A stretch of 64,000 nt of DNA from positions 2,862,001-2,926,000 of the forward strand of contig NZ_CP067124.1 of NCBI RefSeq assembly GCF_028553725.1. The letters are read 5' to 3'. Position 1 is the first letter of the stretch. Every line of letters begins with the position of its first letter. Below, piece by piece: positions 48,671-58,273 of this stretch. Below the pieces are notes generated by a model, which saw nothing but the letters and a program-made list of their open reading frames with translations, did not search any database and was not told the DNA's origin. This DNA is from Paracoccus alcaliphilus. GTDB taxonomy: Bacteria; Pseudomonadota; Alphaproteobacteria; Rhodobacterales; Rhodobacteraceae. The position numbers and the translations under genes were made by a program.

Positions 48671-49390
48671 TCATGGCGGCGTCACAGCCAGCGGGCCCAG
48701 AAATCCGGCCAGCGGTGCCGCGTCCCGCATCGCCGAAACCGGACCATCCCAGGCAATGTGGCCGTCCTGCAACAGCGCCACCCGGTCACCGATCACCCGC
48801 ACCGATTCCATGTCATGGGTGATGGTGATGGCGGTCGCCCCGGTCTCGGTCACGATGCCCCGGATCAGCGCATTGATCCGCGCCGCCCGGATCGGGTCCA
48901 GCCCGGTCGTGGGCTCGTCAAAGAAGATCACCTGCGGATCGTCGGCAATGGCGCGCGCCAGCCCGGCCCGTTTCGCCATGCCGCCCGACAGCTCGGCAGG
49001 CATCAGATCGGCGGTTTCCGGCCCCAGCCCGACCCGCGCCATCTTGTCCAGCGCGATGGGCCGCGCCTGCCTGTCCGGCATGCGCTGACGCAGGCGAAAG
49101 GCGACGTTCTGCCAGACGGTCAGGCTGTCGAACAGCGCCGCGCCCTGAAACAGCATCCCGAACTGCGCCATGAAGGCCGGACGGGTCGAGCGGTCCAGCG
49201 GCCGACCCTGCCACAGCACCTGCCCCGCATCCGGCGCCTCCAGCCCGAGGATGCATTTCAGCAGCACCGATTTGCCCATGCCGGACTGGCCGATCACGCA
49301 CAGGCTCTCGCCCTGCGCGACGTCAAGGTCGATGCCATCCAGCACCGCCCTGCCACCGAAACGCTTGTGCAGCCCGCGAACGCCGATCAT
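48671..49390 (-). CDS. mlaF: ABC transporter ATP-binding protein, MlaF-like
   Basis: A 239-residue ATPase with Walker A GQSGMGKSVLL, signature LSGGMAKRAG, Walker B VIFFDEPTTGLD and the H-loop THDM. It powers the MlaFEDB phospholipid transporter that maintains outer-membrane lipid asymmetry. ATG 49390 overlaps mlaE by 4 bases. No mlaD or mlaB follows within the operon here. Confidence 0.9.
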   Translation of the reverse strand: MIGVRGLHKRFGGRAVLDGIDLDVAQGESLCVIGQSGMGKSVLLKCILGLEAPDAGQVLWQGRPLDRSTRPAFMAQFGMLFQGAALFDSLTVWQNVAFRLRQRMPDRQARPIALDKMARVGLGPETADLMPAELSGGMAKRAGLARAIADDPQVIFFDEPTTGLDPIRAARINALIRGIVTETGATAITITHDMESVRVIGDRVALLQDGHIAWDGPVSAMRDAAPLAGFLGPLAVTPP

Positions 49391-50157
49391 CGGAAGAACA
49401 GCCCGGTCAGGATGAAATTCGCAGCCAATATGCCGACGGCGGCGACCACCACGGCGGATTTCGTGGCCCGCCCGACCCCCGCCGCGCCGCGTCCCGCATG
49501 CAGCCCGAACCAGCAGCCGCTGAGCGCGACGACAAAGCCGAAAACCGCGCCTTTCAGCAGGCCCGACAGCACGTCCCAGACCTCCAGATAGGCCCAGCTG
49601 TTGGCGATATAGCTGGCCGAGACGAAGCCGAGCGATTGCGTGCCGACCAGCCAGCCGCCCATGATGCCGATGATATCGCCGACCGCGACCAGCAGCGGCA
49701 CGGTCAGGATCGCCGCCCACAGCCGCGGCGTGACCAGCCAGCCCATCGGATCGGTGGAGAGCGTAACCAGCGCGTCGATCTGTTCGGTCACCTTCATCGT
49801 GCCGATCTCGGCGGCGAAGCTGCTGGCGACGCGGGCGGCGACCATCAGCCCGCCCAGCACCGGGCCAAGCTCGCGCACCATGCCGATGGCGACGATGGCG
49901 GGCACCACGTCGCTGGCCTGAAAGCGCGCGCCGCCAGAGTGGATCTGCAAGGCCAGCGCCGCGCCGGTGAACAGCGCCGTCAGCCCGACCACCGGCAGCG
50001 ACAGCCAGCCGACCTGCACCAGTTGCGCGGCAAAGGCGCGGGCGTGAAAGGGCCGCCACGCGAACAGCCCGCGCAGGGCGAACAGCGTCACCGCGCCGAT
50101 GGATCGCAGCAGGCGAAGACTGGCCCGTCCGGTCAGCCGGACCGGGTTCACAGCCAT
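49387..50157 (-). CDS. mlaE: ABC transporter permease, MlaE-like
   Basis: A 256-residue inner-membrane permease with five or six helices and the MlaE core VAARVASSFAAEIGTMKVTEQIDAL. It partners MlaF for phospholipid transport. Its start overlaps the alr stop by 10 bases, giving an alr-mlaE-mlaF transcription unit. Confidence 0.92.
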   Translation of the reverse strand: MAVNPVRLTGRASLRLLRSIGAVTLFALRGLFAWRPFHARAFAAQLVQVGWLSLPVVGLTALFTGAALALQIHSGGARFQASDVVPAIVAIGMVRELGPVLGGLMVAARVASSFAAEIGTMKVTEQIDALVTLSTDPMGWLVTPRLWAAILTVPLLVAVGDIIGIMGGWLVGTQSLGFVSASYIANSWAYLEVWDVLSGLLKGAVFGFVVALSGCWFGLHAGRGAAGVGRATKSAVVVAAVGILAANFILTGLFFR

Positions 50158-51164
50158 GTCCGGGGATAGCGGTTCCCCAGCGAGGTCAATATCTCGTACC
50201 CGATGGTGCCGGCGAAATAAGCAACTGCGTCAATGGGTTGTTCGTCACATATCAGGTCCAGCGCCTCCGGCACCTGCGACAGGGCGCTGACATCGGCGGT
50301 AATCAGGTCCATCGACACGCGCCCGACGATCGGACAGGCCACGCCCCCGGCATAGAGGCTGGCCCCGCTGGAAGACAGCGCGCGCAGCACCCCATCGGCA
50401 TAGCCCGCCGCAACCGTCGCGACGCGGGTCGCCGCGCCCGCATACCATGTCGCGCCATAGCCCACCAATTCGCCCGGCTGAACGGAGCGGGTCTGGATCA
50501 CCGGCAGCGACAGGCGCACCACCTGCCGCGCATCCGCGAAGGGCATCCCGCCATAAAGACCGACACCGGGCCGCACCAGATCGAAATGGTAATCCGGCCC
50601 CAGCAGGATTCCCCCGGTCGCCGCCAGCGACAGCGGTACGTCGCAGCCCTCGGTCATCTGTCGAAAGGCGGTCAGCTGGGCGGCATTGGCAGGGTGGTCG
50701 GGCTCATCGGCGCAGGCCAGATGCGACATGATGAAATCGGGGCGCGCGGCGATGGCCTCGTCGCGCAGACCGGCCCATTCGGCGGGTTCCATCCCCAGAC
50801 GGTTCATGCCGGAATCAAGCTGGATCGCGAAGGGCTGGCCGGGCCGCGTGGTGCGGTCGCGGAAGAACTGCTCGGGACTGTTCAGCACCGGCACCAGCCC
50901 GGTCAGATCCTCGCCCGCCATATGTCCCGACAGCACGTTGATCCGCGCGTCATCAGGCAGCAGGGGACGGATCGCCCGGCCCTCTTGCGCCAGCGCCACG
51001 AAGAAATCCCGCGCCCCGGCTTCATAGAGCGCAGGCGCCACATGTGCGGCCCCCAGCCCGTAACCATCGGCCTTGACGACCGCAGCGGCGCGCGCGCCGG
51101 GGGCTTTGGCCGCCAGCGCCTTCCAGTTGGCCACGATGGCCCCGATATCGATCTGCAAACCCAT
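50148..51164 (-). CDS. alr: Alanine racemase
   Basis: PLP-dependent interconversion of L- and D-alanine for peptidoglycan. The 338-residue product has the PLP lysine in AAVVKADGYGLGA, the catalytic tyrosine in VGYGATW, and the conserved VRPGVGLYGG and VSMDLITAD. The start is either 51170 or 51164; the latter has AGGG at better spacing. It is the first gene of the alr-mlaEF unit. Confidence 0.95.
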   Translation of the reverse strand: MGLQIDIGAIVANWKALAAKAPGARAAAVVKADGYGLGAAHVAPALYEAGARDFFVALAQEGRAIRPLLPDDARINVLSGHMAGEDLTGLVPVLNSPEQFFRDRTTRPGQPFAIQLDSGMNRLGMEPAEWAGLRDEAIAARPDFIMSHLACADEPDHPANAAQLTAFRQMTEGCDVPLSLAATGGILLGPDYHFDLVRPGVGLYGGMPFADARQVVRLSLPVIQTRSVQPGELVGYGATWYAGAATRVATVAAGYADGVLRALSSSGASLYAGGVACPIVGRVSMDLITADVSALSQVPEALDLICDEQPIDAVAYFAGTIGYEILTSLGNRYPRTWL

Positions 51165-51225
51165 GCGCATCCCTTGCTGCCGGATCCTAGAAAATGTCGA
51201 TAATCACGCCACAATCAATTGATAT

Positions 51226-52305
51226 CTATCGGTTAAATCCGCCCGCCACGCTTGGCACATCGCCGGGGACAAAACCGTAATGCTTCAGCCAGCGCAGATC
51301 GGATTCAAAGAAGGCGCGCAGGTCGGGGATGCCGTATTTCAGCATCGCGATCCGGTCGATCCCCATCCCGAAGGCAAAGCCCTGCCACTCGTTTGGGTCG
51401 ATCCCGCCCGCACGCAGCACATTGGGATGAACCATGCCGGAACCCAGGACCTCCAGCCAGTCATCGCCCTCGCCCACCTTCAGCGCGCCGCCGTTCCATG
51501 AGCACTGGATATCGACCTCGGCCGAGGGTTCGGTGAAGGGGAAATGCGACGCGCGGAAGCGGGTCTTGACCCGTGTGCCGAAATAGGCCGAGAAAAACTC
51601 CTCCAGCACCCATTTCAGCTGTGCCATGGAGATGTCGCGACCGATGGCCAGCCCCTCGATCTGATGGAACATCGGCGTATGGGTCTGGTCCATATCCATG
51701 CGATAGACGCGGCCCGGACAGATCACCCGGATCGGCGCGCCCTGTTCCTGCATCGCCCGGATCTGCACAGGAGAGGTATGGGTGCGCAGCACATGCGGCG
51801 GGCGGTCATCGTCAGGCGCGCGGTGCATGAAGAAGGTGTCATGTTCCTGCCGCGCGGGATGTTCGGGGGCGATGTTCAGCGCGTCAAAATTATACCAGTC
51901 GGTTTCGACCTGCGGCCCCTCGGCCACGGCGAATCCCATATCGGCAAAGATGGCGGTGACTTCCTCAGTCACCTGGCTGACCGGATGGATCGTGCCTGCT
52001 GGACGGGTCCGGCCCGGCAGCGTCACGTCCAGCCATTCGCCGGCCAGACGCGCCTCAAGCGCCGCGTCGTCCAGCGAGGCACGGCGCGCGCGCAGGGCCG
52101 CGTCGATCTCGTCGCGCAATTCGTTCAGGGCGCGGCCGGTGGTCTGGCGTTCCTCAGGGCTCATCCGGCCCAGTTCGCGCATCTTCAGGCTGATCTCGCC
52201 CTTCTTGCCCAGTGCGGCAAGGCGCACCTCCTCGATCGAGGCGGAATCGCCTGCGGATTTGATGCGGTCCAGCCATTGCTGGCGGAGGGGGTTCAGATCA
52301 TCCAT
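51226..52305 (-). CDS. pheS: Phenylalanyl-tRNA synthetase alpha subunit
   Basis: A 359-residue class II synthetase subunit. The N-terminal coiled coil (about 1-90) binds tRNA; the catalytic domain shows [14 protein letters not shown] (motif 2), [10 protein letters not shown] and the motif 3 region [17 protein letters not shown]. It charges tRNA-Phe with the beta subunit. The beta-subunit gene pheT is not next to it, as the next gene downstream is alr. Confidence 0.96.
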   Translation of the reverse strand: MDDLNPLRQQWLDRIKSAGDSASIEEVRLAALGKKGEISLKMRELGRMSPEERQTTGRALNELRDEIDAALRARRASLDDAALEARLAGEWLDVTLPGRTRPAGTIHPVSQVTEEVTAIFADMGFAVAEGPQVETDWYNFDALNIAPEHPARQEHDTFFMHRAPDDDRPPHVLRTHTSPVQIRAMQEQGAPIRVICPGRVYRMDMDQTHTPMFHQIEGLAIGRDISMAQLKWVLEEFFSAYFGTRVKTRFRASHFPFTEPSAEVDIQCSWNGGALKVGEGDDWLEVLGSGMVHPNVLRAGGIDPNEWQGFAFGMGIDRIAMLKYGIPDLRAFFESDLRWLKHYGFVPGDVPSVAGGFNR

Positions 52306-52377
52306 CGTCTTGCCTCGGCGTCCTTGTCGGCGCCTGCGTTAGCACTTGTCGGCGCAATGGGAAAGCCTTGGGCGCGA

Positions 52378-53739
52378 TCAGCGCGGGGTGACGTTCAGCC
52401 AGACCCCGCCACCGGGGCGCAGGGTCAGGATCATCTGCGGATGCGGCTGCCGTCCGGGGATCGCGGTGAAACGGAACCGCGACAGCAACGTGGCAAGGAT
52501 GATGACCGCCTCTTGCACGGCGAAACCGGCGCCGATGCAGATGCGCGGCCCGGCCCCGAAGGGCAGAAAGGCAAAGCGGTCGGGCGTGGTCAGGAAACGG
52601 TCGGGATCGAAGGCATCGGGGCGGTCCCACAGCAGATGATGGCGGTGCAGCGCATAGATCGGCAGCATCACCGTATCGCCGGGACGCACCTCTCGTCCGC
52701 ACAGCCGGTCCTGCACCTGCGCCGTGCGCGACAGAAAGGCGGCGGGGGGATAAAGCCGCAGCGCCTCGTTCACGATGCGGTGGATCAGGGGCAAGGCACC
52801 CAGATCGGTGGCGCTGGCGGTGCGGCCTTGCAGCGCGTCACGGGCCTCGGCTGCGGCGCGTTCCTGCACGGCCGGGTCGAAGGCACACAGATACAGCGCC
52901 CATGCCAGCGTCAGCGCCGTCGTCTCGTGCCCGGCGACGATGAAGGTCAGCAGGTTGTCGCGCAATTCGTCGCGGGTCATGGCGCGGCGGGTCTCGGGGT
53001 CCTGCGCCTCCAGCAGCAGGTCCAGCAGATCGGGCGGGCCATCGCTGCGGGCGGCCTCGGACCGGGCCTGAATGGCGCGGTCAGCAATCGCCTTCATCCG
53101 CTTCAGCCCGCCCCCGGTCATCAGCCGCCCCGGACGCGGCACCCATGCGGGCAGGCCCAGAATGTCGAACAGCGAAACCTTGGCGGCCTGCGCGATATAG
53201 CCTTCGACCGCCGCATGCACGCCGTCGCGGTCGAACCCGCCCTGCCCCGAAAAGGTCACGTCCGAGATCACCTCGAAGGTGGCGGCGACGGTTTCGGCAA
53301 AGATATCGACCGGCCCGCCCTCCGCACCCAGCCTGCGGCAAGAGGCATCGGCGGCGGCAGACATCACCGGCCCCAGCGCCTCGACATTGCGCGGAGCAAA
53401 GGTCGGGGCCATGGCGCGGCGCTGCCAGCGCCAATGCGCGCCCTCGGCCACGAACAGGCTGTCACCGATGGCCGGTTTCAGCAGCAGCTTGGTGGTGACG
53501 GACTTGGGATAATCCTCGACCCGGTCCTTCAGGATATGGCGCAGCGATTCGGGGTCCACCACCATATGCCAGCGAATCCCCAGCCGCCCCGAGACGATGG
53601 GCTGGTGCAGGGCCAGTTCCGGGATCAACTCCAGCAGATTGCGCCGGGCGGTCATGGCGGTGGCCAGCAGCCCCAGCGGGCGGTCGGCCAGCGCGACCCT
53701 GACCGGCAGCGCATCTGTCGTGGCGGTTGCGGCACTCAT
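52378..53739 (-). CDS. Cytochrome P450
   Basis: A 453-residue haem monooxygenase, probably soluble. The I-helix oxygen motif is AGHETTALTLAW, the ExxR motif is NEALR, and the haem-cysteine loop is FGAGPRICIGAGFA. It is transcribed leftward between rplT and pheS, downstream of the rplT terminator, so it has its own promoter. The substrate is unknown. Its position within a ribosomal/tRNA-synthetase locus is unusual. Confidence 0.93.
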   Translation of the reverse strand: MSAATATTDALPVRVALADRPLGLLATAMTARRNLLELIPELALHQPIVSGRLGIRWHMVVDPESLRHILKDRVEDYPKSVTTKLLLKPAIGDSLFVAEGAHWRWQRRAMAPTFAPRNVEALGPVMSAAADASCRRLGAEGGPVDIFAETVAATFEVISDVTFSGQGGFDRDGVHAAVEGYIAQAAKVSLFDILGLPAWVPRPGRLMTGGGLKRMKAIADRAIQARSEAARSDGPPDLLDLLLEAQDPETRRAMTRDELRDNLLTFIVAGHETTALTLAWALYLCAFDPAVQERAAAEARDALQGRTASATDLGALPLIHRIVNEALRLYPPAAFLSRTAQVQDRLCGREVRPGDTVMLPIYALHRHHLLWDRPDAFDPDRFLTTPDRFAFLPFGAGPRICIGAGFAVQEAVIILATLLSRFRFTAIPGRQPHPQMILTLRPGGGVWLNVTPR

Positions 53740-53791
53740 GGCACCAGCATAGCCGCCGCGCGCGCCTTGGCAACGCGCCACATGGCCAACG

Positions 53792-53823
53792 AAAAAGGCC
53801 CGTCCGGGCGGGGACGGGCCTTT
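53792..53823 (-). terminator. Rho-independent terminator of rpmI-rplT
   Basis: Reading leftward, a strong stem (aaaggcccgtcc with ggacgggcc) is followed by a run of T, 22 bases past the rplT stop. Confidence 0.8.
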
Positions 53824-53845
53824 CGGAAATCGAATGCAGCGCGTC

Positions 53846-54205
53846 TTACGCGGCGGCCTTCGCCTTTTCGACGATGGCGCCGAACGCTTCGGGCTCATTC
53901 ACGGCCAGATCGGCCAGAACCTTGCGGTCAACCTCGATCCCGGCTTTCGCCAGCAGGTTGATGAAGCGCGAATAGGTCAAGTCGGCATCGACCAGACGCA
54001 CGGCGGCGTTGATGCGCTGGATCCACAGGGCGCGGAAATTGCGCTTGCGGGTCTTGCGGTCGCGGGTGGCGTACTGGTTCGCCTTGTCCACAGCCTGCGT
54101 GGCGGTGCGGAAGTTGCGCGAACGGGCGCCGTAATAGCCTTTCGCCTGCTCAAGAACCTTCTTGTGGCGGGCGTGGGTGACCTTGCCGGATTTAACTCGT
54201 GCCAT
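53846..54205 (-). CDS. rplT: 50S ribosomal protein L20
   Basis: A 119-residue basic ribosomal protein that binds 23S rRNA and is essential for 50S assembly. It starts [20 protein letters not shown], and the family motif [11 protein letters not shown] is seen as [13 protein letters not shown]. It is preceded by rpmI with a 15-base gap, the universal rpmI-rplT pair. Confidence 0.97.
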   Translation of the reverse strand: MARVKSGKVTHARHKKVLEQAKGYYGARSRNFRTATQAVDKANQYATRDRKTRKRNFRALWIQRINAAVRLVDADLTYSRFINLLAKAGIEVDRKVLADLAVNEPEAFGAIVEKAKAAA

Positions 54206-54220
54206 GTTTCAGTTCCTCGA

Positions 54221-54421
54221 TCAGCGGTTATAGGGCATGTATTTCTTGACGATTTTGGCATCAGCTTCGCTGAGAACCGTCGTCCCGCGCGCGTCACGAA
54301 TGAATTTCGTGGTGCGCTTGATCATGCCGTGGCGCTTGCCGGCCTGGGCGGATTTCACCTTGCCCGTGGCCGTGAACGAGAACCGCTTCTTGGCGGCCGC
54401 TTTGGTCTTCATCTTCGGCAT
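54221..54421 (-). CDS. rpmI: 50S ribosomal protein L35
   Basis: A 66-residue basic protein with the family start [14 protein letters not shown] and the HGMIKRT motif. It is cotranscribed with rplT. An AT-poor leader of about 60 bases lies upstream; I cannot identify a leader structure in it. Confidence 0.97.
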   Translation of the reverse strand: MPKMKTKAAAKKRFSFTATGKVKSAQAGKRHGMIKRTTKFIRDARGTTVLSEADAKIVKKYMPYNR

Positions 54422-54516
54422 TTTCGTCTCCTTGCGTCAGAGTGAACGCGCGACTCGGCAATGCCATTCCGGCCGGCCGCACGGGTAGTGGAAGCGCGCC
54501 CTATAAGCGCATCGGA

Positions 54517-54798
54517 TCAGTTTGACAAGGGCAGTTCAGCCCCGGCGGCATCCGTATCGGGCGCCATATCGGTCGCGGGGGCAACCTCGCCCCCCGTCAA
54601 CCGCGTCCAGGCATCGCAGATATGCGCCAGCCGGAACGGCTGTGGCGCCAGCCACGCCCCCGACAGCAGCGCCACGATGGCCAGCACCAGCAGAATCGCC
54701 CCCGCCCGGGGCGGGCGCATCTGCAACAGCTGGATGACCGCCACAATTACCGACAGCACGCCAAGGGCGACCCCGCCAAGCAACAGAAGATCGGACAT
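54517..54798 (-). CDS. Small membrane protein of unknown function
   Basis: A 93-residue protein with two hydrophobic helices (LLLLGGVALGVLSVIVAVIQ and AGAILLVLAIVALLSGAWLA) and an acidic, Ala/Pro-rich tail. It lies between pyk and rpmI on the same strand. No family recognised. Confidence 0.65.
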   Translation of the reverse strand: MSDLLLLGGVALGVLSVIVAVIQLLQMRPPRAGAILLVLAIVALLSGAWLAPQPFRLAHICDAWTRLTGGEVAPATDMAPDTDAAGAELPLSN

Positions 54799-54842
54799 GA
54801 GATCGCCCTTTCGCTTATCGCGTCAATACCGTTGCCAAGGGC

Positions 54843-56288
54843 TTATTCCGGATCGGATGCGAAGATCAAGCGTTCGTCGCAGGGCGCGATCCGCAGGATA
54901 TTGGTCGTGCCCGGCACGTTGAAGGGCACCCCGGCCATGACCACGACCTGCCGCGTCTCATCGGCGAAACCGAAGCTGCGGGCGGCGCGGGTGGCGTTGA
55001 CCACCGCCTCCTTGAAGCGGCTGAGCTGCGGCGTGCTGACGCAATGCGTCCCCCAGGTCAGGCACAACCGGCGCAGCACCTGGTCGATCGAGCTCAGCGC
55101 GATGATCGGCACCCGGGGCCGTTCGCGCGCCACCAGACTGACGGTCTTGCCCGATTGGGTAAAGGCGCAGATGGCGGCGATGTCGGTCGTCTCGGCAATC
55201 TCGCGCGCGGCGGTGACGATGGCATCGGCGACGCTGTGCAGCTCGGCCTTGCGCGAGGCCTCGATGATGGCGCGATAATTCGCATCCGCCTCGACCGAGC
55301 GGGCGACACTGTCCATGGTGGTGACCGCCTCGATCGGCCAGGCACCGGCGGCGCTTTCGGCAGACAGCATCACCGCATCCGCACCCTCATAGATCGCGTT
55401 GGCCACGTCGCTGACCTCGGCACGGGTCGGCATCGGGCTTTCGACCATCGATTCCAGCATCTGCGTGGCGACGATCACCGGCTTCGCGGCCGAGCGGCAC
55501 CTGCGCACCAGACGCTTCTGGATCGGCGGCACCGAATGGACCGGCAGTTCGACCCCCAGATCGCCCCGCGCCACCATGATCCCGTCCGAGACCTGCAGGA
55601 TCTCGTCAAAGGCGTGAACGGCGGCGGGCTTTTCGATCTTGGACATGACGGCGGCACGGCCACCGGCCAGACGCTTGGCCTCCTCGACATCCTCGGGGCG
55701 CTGCACGAAGGACAGCGCCAGCCAGTCCACGCCCATCTCGCAGGCGAATTCCAGATCGGCGCGGTCCTTGTCGGACAACGCGGCCAGAGGCAGCACCACA
55801 TCGGGCACGTTCACGCCCTTGCGTTCGGAAATCATCCCGCCCACCGTCACCGTGCAATTGGCGAAATCATCGCCGCAATCCTCGACCCGCAGACGGATCT
55901 TGCCATCATTGACCAACAGCTCACTGCCCGCCACCAGCGCCTGAAAGATCTCGGGATGGGGCAGTTGCACGCGCGAGGCGTCACCCGGCTCGGGCGACAG
56001 ATCGAAACGGAAGGCATCGCCCTCGGCCAGATCATGCCCGCCCGATGCGAATTGTCCCACCCGCAGCTTCGGCCCCTGCAGGTCGGCCAGAATGGCGATG
56101 GGGCGCCCGGTCTCGGCCTCGATCTCGCGGATGGCGGCATGGCGGGCGCGGTGGTCGTCCTGGCTGCCATGGCTCATGTTCAGGCGGAACACATCGGCGC
56201 CGGCATCGAACAGCTTGCGGATCATCTCCTTGTCGCTGGAAGCCGGTCCCAGTGTTGCCACGATCTTTACATTGCGATGTCGTCTCAT
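54843..56288 (-). CDS. pyk: Pyruvate kinase
   Basis: Transfers phosphate from phosphoenolpyruvate to ADP, the last glycolytic step. The 481-residue product shows KIVATLGPASS, the catalytic lysine region VMSKIEKPAAV, MVARGDLGVELP and the ATQMLESM motif. I chose ATG 56288 (MRRHRNVKIVATLG). It is transcribed alone, divergent from the amidohydrolase gene. Confidence 0.96.
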   Translation of the reverse strand: MRRHRNVKIVATLGPASSDKEMIRKLFDAGADVFRLNMSHGSQDDHRARHAAIREIEAETGRPIAILADLQGPKLRVGQFASGGHDLAEGDAFRFDLSPEPGDASRVQLPHPEIFQALVAGSELLVNDGKIRLRVEDCGDDFANCTVTVGGMISERKGVNVPDVVLPLAALSDKDRADLEFACEMGVDWLALSFVQRPEDVEEAKRLAGGRAAVMSKIEKPAAVHAFDEILQVSDGIMVARGDLGVELPVHSVPPIQKRLVRRCRSAAKPVIVATQMLESMVESPMPTRAEVSDVANAIYEGADAVMLSAESAAGAWPIEAVTTMDSVARSVEADANYRAIIEASRKAELHSVADAIVTAAREIAETTDIAAICAFTQSGKTVSLVARERPRVPIIALSSIDQVLRRLCLTWGTHCVSTPQLSRFKEAVVNATRAARSFGFADETRQVVVMAGVPFNVPGTTNILRIAPCDERLIFASDPE

Positions 56289-56381
56289 GATCCTGCCCTT
56301 CAACGTTTAGCGCTATCTATTCAGAAAATCGCGATGCGGCAACTGGCGTCTTGGCAATCTCTGCCCTATTCAGCAGTAAGG

Positions 56382-57140
56382 ATGAAAGATGAACGCGACA
56401 TGAAGGAACGCGCCTGCCGGATCAGCGGCGAGGATCGGCCGTCACGCTGGCTGATCACCTGCGATCACGCCACCAACCGCGTACCCGACTGGATCAATGA
56501 CGGCGATCTGGGCATCGCGCCCGCCGATATGGCGCGCCATATCGCCTATGACGTGGGCGCGGCGGGACTGGCCACCAAACTGGCCGAGCGGCTGGACGCC
56601 CCGGCGATCTTCTCGGATTTCTCGCGGCTGGTGATCGACCCGAACCGGGGTGAGGACGACCCCACCCTCTTGATGCGGCTTTACGACGGCACCATCATCC
56701 CCGCCAACCAGCATGCCGACGCGGCCGAGCGCGAACGCCGCCTGACGCGCCTCCACCGCCCCTATCACGCCGCGCTGGGGGCGCTGGCCGCGCGCCACCC
56801 CGCACGCTGCGTCTGCGCCGTCCACAGCTTCACCCCGCAACTGCGCGGCCGCCCGCCCCGGCCCTGGCAGATCGGCATCCTCTATTCGCATCGCGACGCC
56901 CGCCTTGGCCCGGCCATGGTGCAGGCCTGCCGCGCCGAGGGCTGGATCACCGGCGAAAACCAACCCTATTCCGGCCATCTCGACGGCGATTCCATCGACC
57001 GCCACGCCCTGGCCCATGACCGCCCCAACCTGCTGATAGAACTGCGCAACGACCTGATCGCCACACCCGAGGGTCAGGCCGAATGGGCCCACCGCCTCGC
57101 CCCCGTCATCACCCGCACATTGGCGCAAACCGGCCTCTGA
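56382..57140 (+). CDS. N-formylglutamate amidohydrolase-like protein
   Basis: A 252-residue (or 246, from ATG 56400) zinc hydrolase of the N-formylglutamate amidohydrolase family, seen in LITCDHATNRVPDW, YDVGAAGLATKL, FSRLVIDPNR and VHSFTPQLRG. Members act in histidine degradation or related pathways, but no hut gene is nearby, so the substrate is open. The start is uncertain. Confidence 0.88.
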   Translation: MKDERDMKERACRISGEDRPSRWLITCDHATNRVPDWINDGDLGIAPADMARHIAYDVGAAGLATKLAERLDAPAIFSDFSRLVIDPNRGEDDPTLLMRLYDGTIIPANQHADAAERERRLTRLHRPYHAALGALAARHPARCVCAVHSFTPQLRGRPPRPWQIGILYSHRDARLGPAMVQACRAEGWITGENQPYSGHLDGDSIDRHALAHDRPNLLIELRNDLIATPEGQAEWAHRLAPVITRTLAQTGL

Positions 57141-57156
57141 CCCCTCGCACTCCTGA

Positions 57157-57191
57157 AAAATACCTCGGGGGTCCGGGGGCAGCGCCCCCGG
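57157..57191. repeat. GC-rich intergenic hairpin repeat, copy 2
   Basis: After aaatacc follow ccgggggc, loop agc and gcccccgg (57173-57191), after the shared cgggggtcc box. It matches the layout of the element at 45987-46020 and lies between convergent genes. Confidence 0.6.
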
Positions 57192-57221
57192 CCATCGCGG
57201 GACGCAAGCGCCCGTTTCCCC

Positions 57222-58082
57222 TCAGATCGCCGTCTTGCGGCTCTCTTCCAGATAGATCTCGCGCAGGCGCTTCGCCACCGGGCCGGGCGCACCATCCCCC
57301 ACCGACACGCCGTCGATCCCGACCACCGGCATCACGAAGGCCGAGGCCGAGGTCGCGAAGGCCTCGTCCGCCGCCTGCGCCTCGGCGATGGTAAAGCTGC
57401 GCTCCTCGATCCGCATCTGCGCCTCTTTCGCCAGCCGCAGCACCGCCGCGCGGGTGATGCCGTGCAGGATGTCATGGCTCAGCTCTCGCGTGACGATCAC
57501 CCCGTCCTTGACGATATAGACGTTGTTCGAACTGCCCTCGGTCACCTTGCCATCCTCGACCAGCCAGGCATCGTCGCAACCGCGCGCCTTGGCCTCCATC
57601 TTCGCCATCGAGGGATAGAGCAGCTGCACCGTCTTGATGTCGCGACGCCCCCAGCGCAGATCCTCGACACTGGCGACTTTCCAGCCGGTCCGCGCGGCGG
57701 GCTGATCGGCCAGACCCGGCTTTGACTGGGTGAACATGACCACGGTCGGGCGCGTGTCCTTCGGCGGATAGGCGAAATCGCGATCGCCCGGATTGCCGCG
57801 CGTCACCTGCAGATAGATCAGCCCGTCGGTGATGCCGTTGCGGGCGACCAGTTCGCGATGCGCGGCCAGATAATCCGCATCCGCCAGCGGATTGGCGATC
57901 TCCAGCGCGTCCAGCGAACGGTTCAGCCGTGCCAGATGGCCGTCGAAGTCCAGCAGCTTGCCATCCAGCACGCTGACCACCTCATAGACACCATCGGCCA
58001 TCAGGAACCCGCGGTCAAAGACCGAAACCTTCGCCTCGTCCTCGGGCAGGTAATCGCCATTCACATAGACTGTCCGCGTCAT
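57222..58082 (-). CDS. D-amino-acid transaminase (class IV aminotransferase)
   Basis: A 286-residue PLP enzyme of fold type IV. The PLP lysine lies in DIKTVQLL, and VFDRGFLMADGVYEVVSV and EGSSNNVYIV are family blocks. It resembles D-amino-acid transaminases more than branched-chain aminotransferases. I chose ATG 58082. It provides D-glutamate or D-alanine equivalents. A branched-chain type cannot be excluded. Confidence 0.88.
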   Translation of the reverse strand: MTRTVYVNGDYLPEDEAKVSVFDRGFLMADGVYEVVSVLDGKLLDFDGHLARLNRSLDALEIANPLADADYLAAHRELVARNGITDGLIYLQVTRGNPGDRDFAYPPKDTRPTVVMFTQSKPGLADQPAARTGWKVASVEDLRWGRRDIKTVQLLYPSMAKMEAKARGCDDAWLVEDGKVTEGSSNNVYIVKDGVIVTRELSHDILHGITRAAVLRLAKEAQMRIEERSFTIAEAQAADEAFATSASAFVMPVVGIDGVSVGDGAPGPVAKRLREIYLEESRKTAI

Positions 58083-58273
58083 GCCGCATCCTTTCCTTCC
58101 TCGTCGGTGGCGCCGGTCCTGCGCCCATTCGCCGCTTGCGTCAAGCACCTGTCAGGCGCCGCAGGTCATCTTGCAGTTGCAGCATAACGGCATCAGATTT
58201 TTCGCACTTGCGGCATCGGGCGCGAAAGATTATTGCTCTGATCAGCCAGTTCACGACATATGAGGACCCGACC

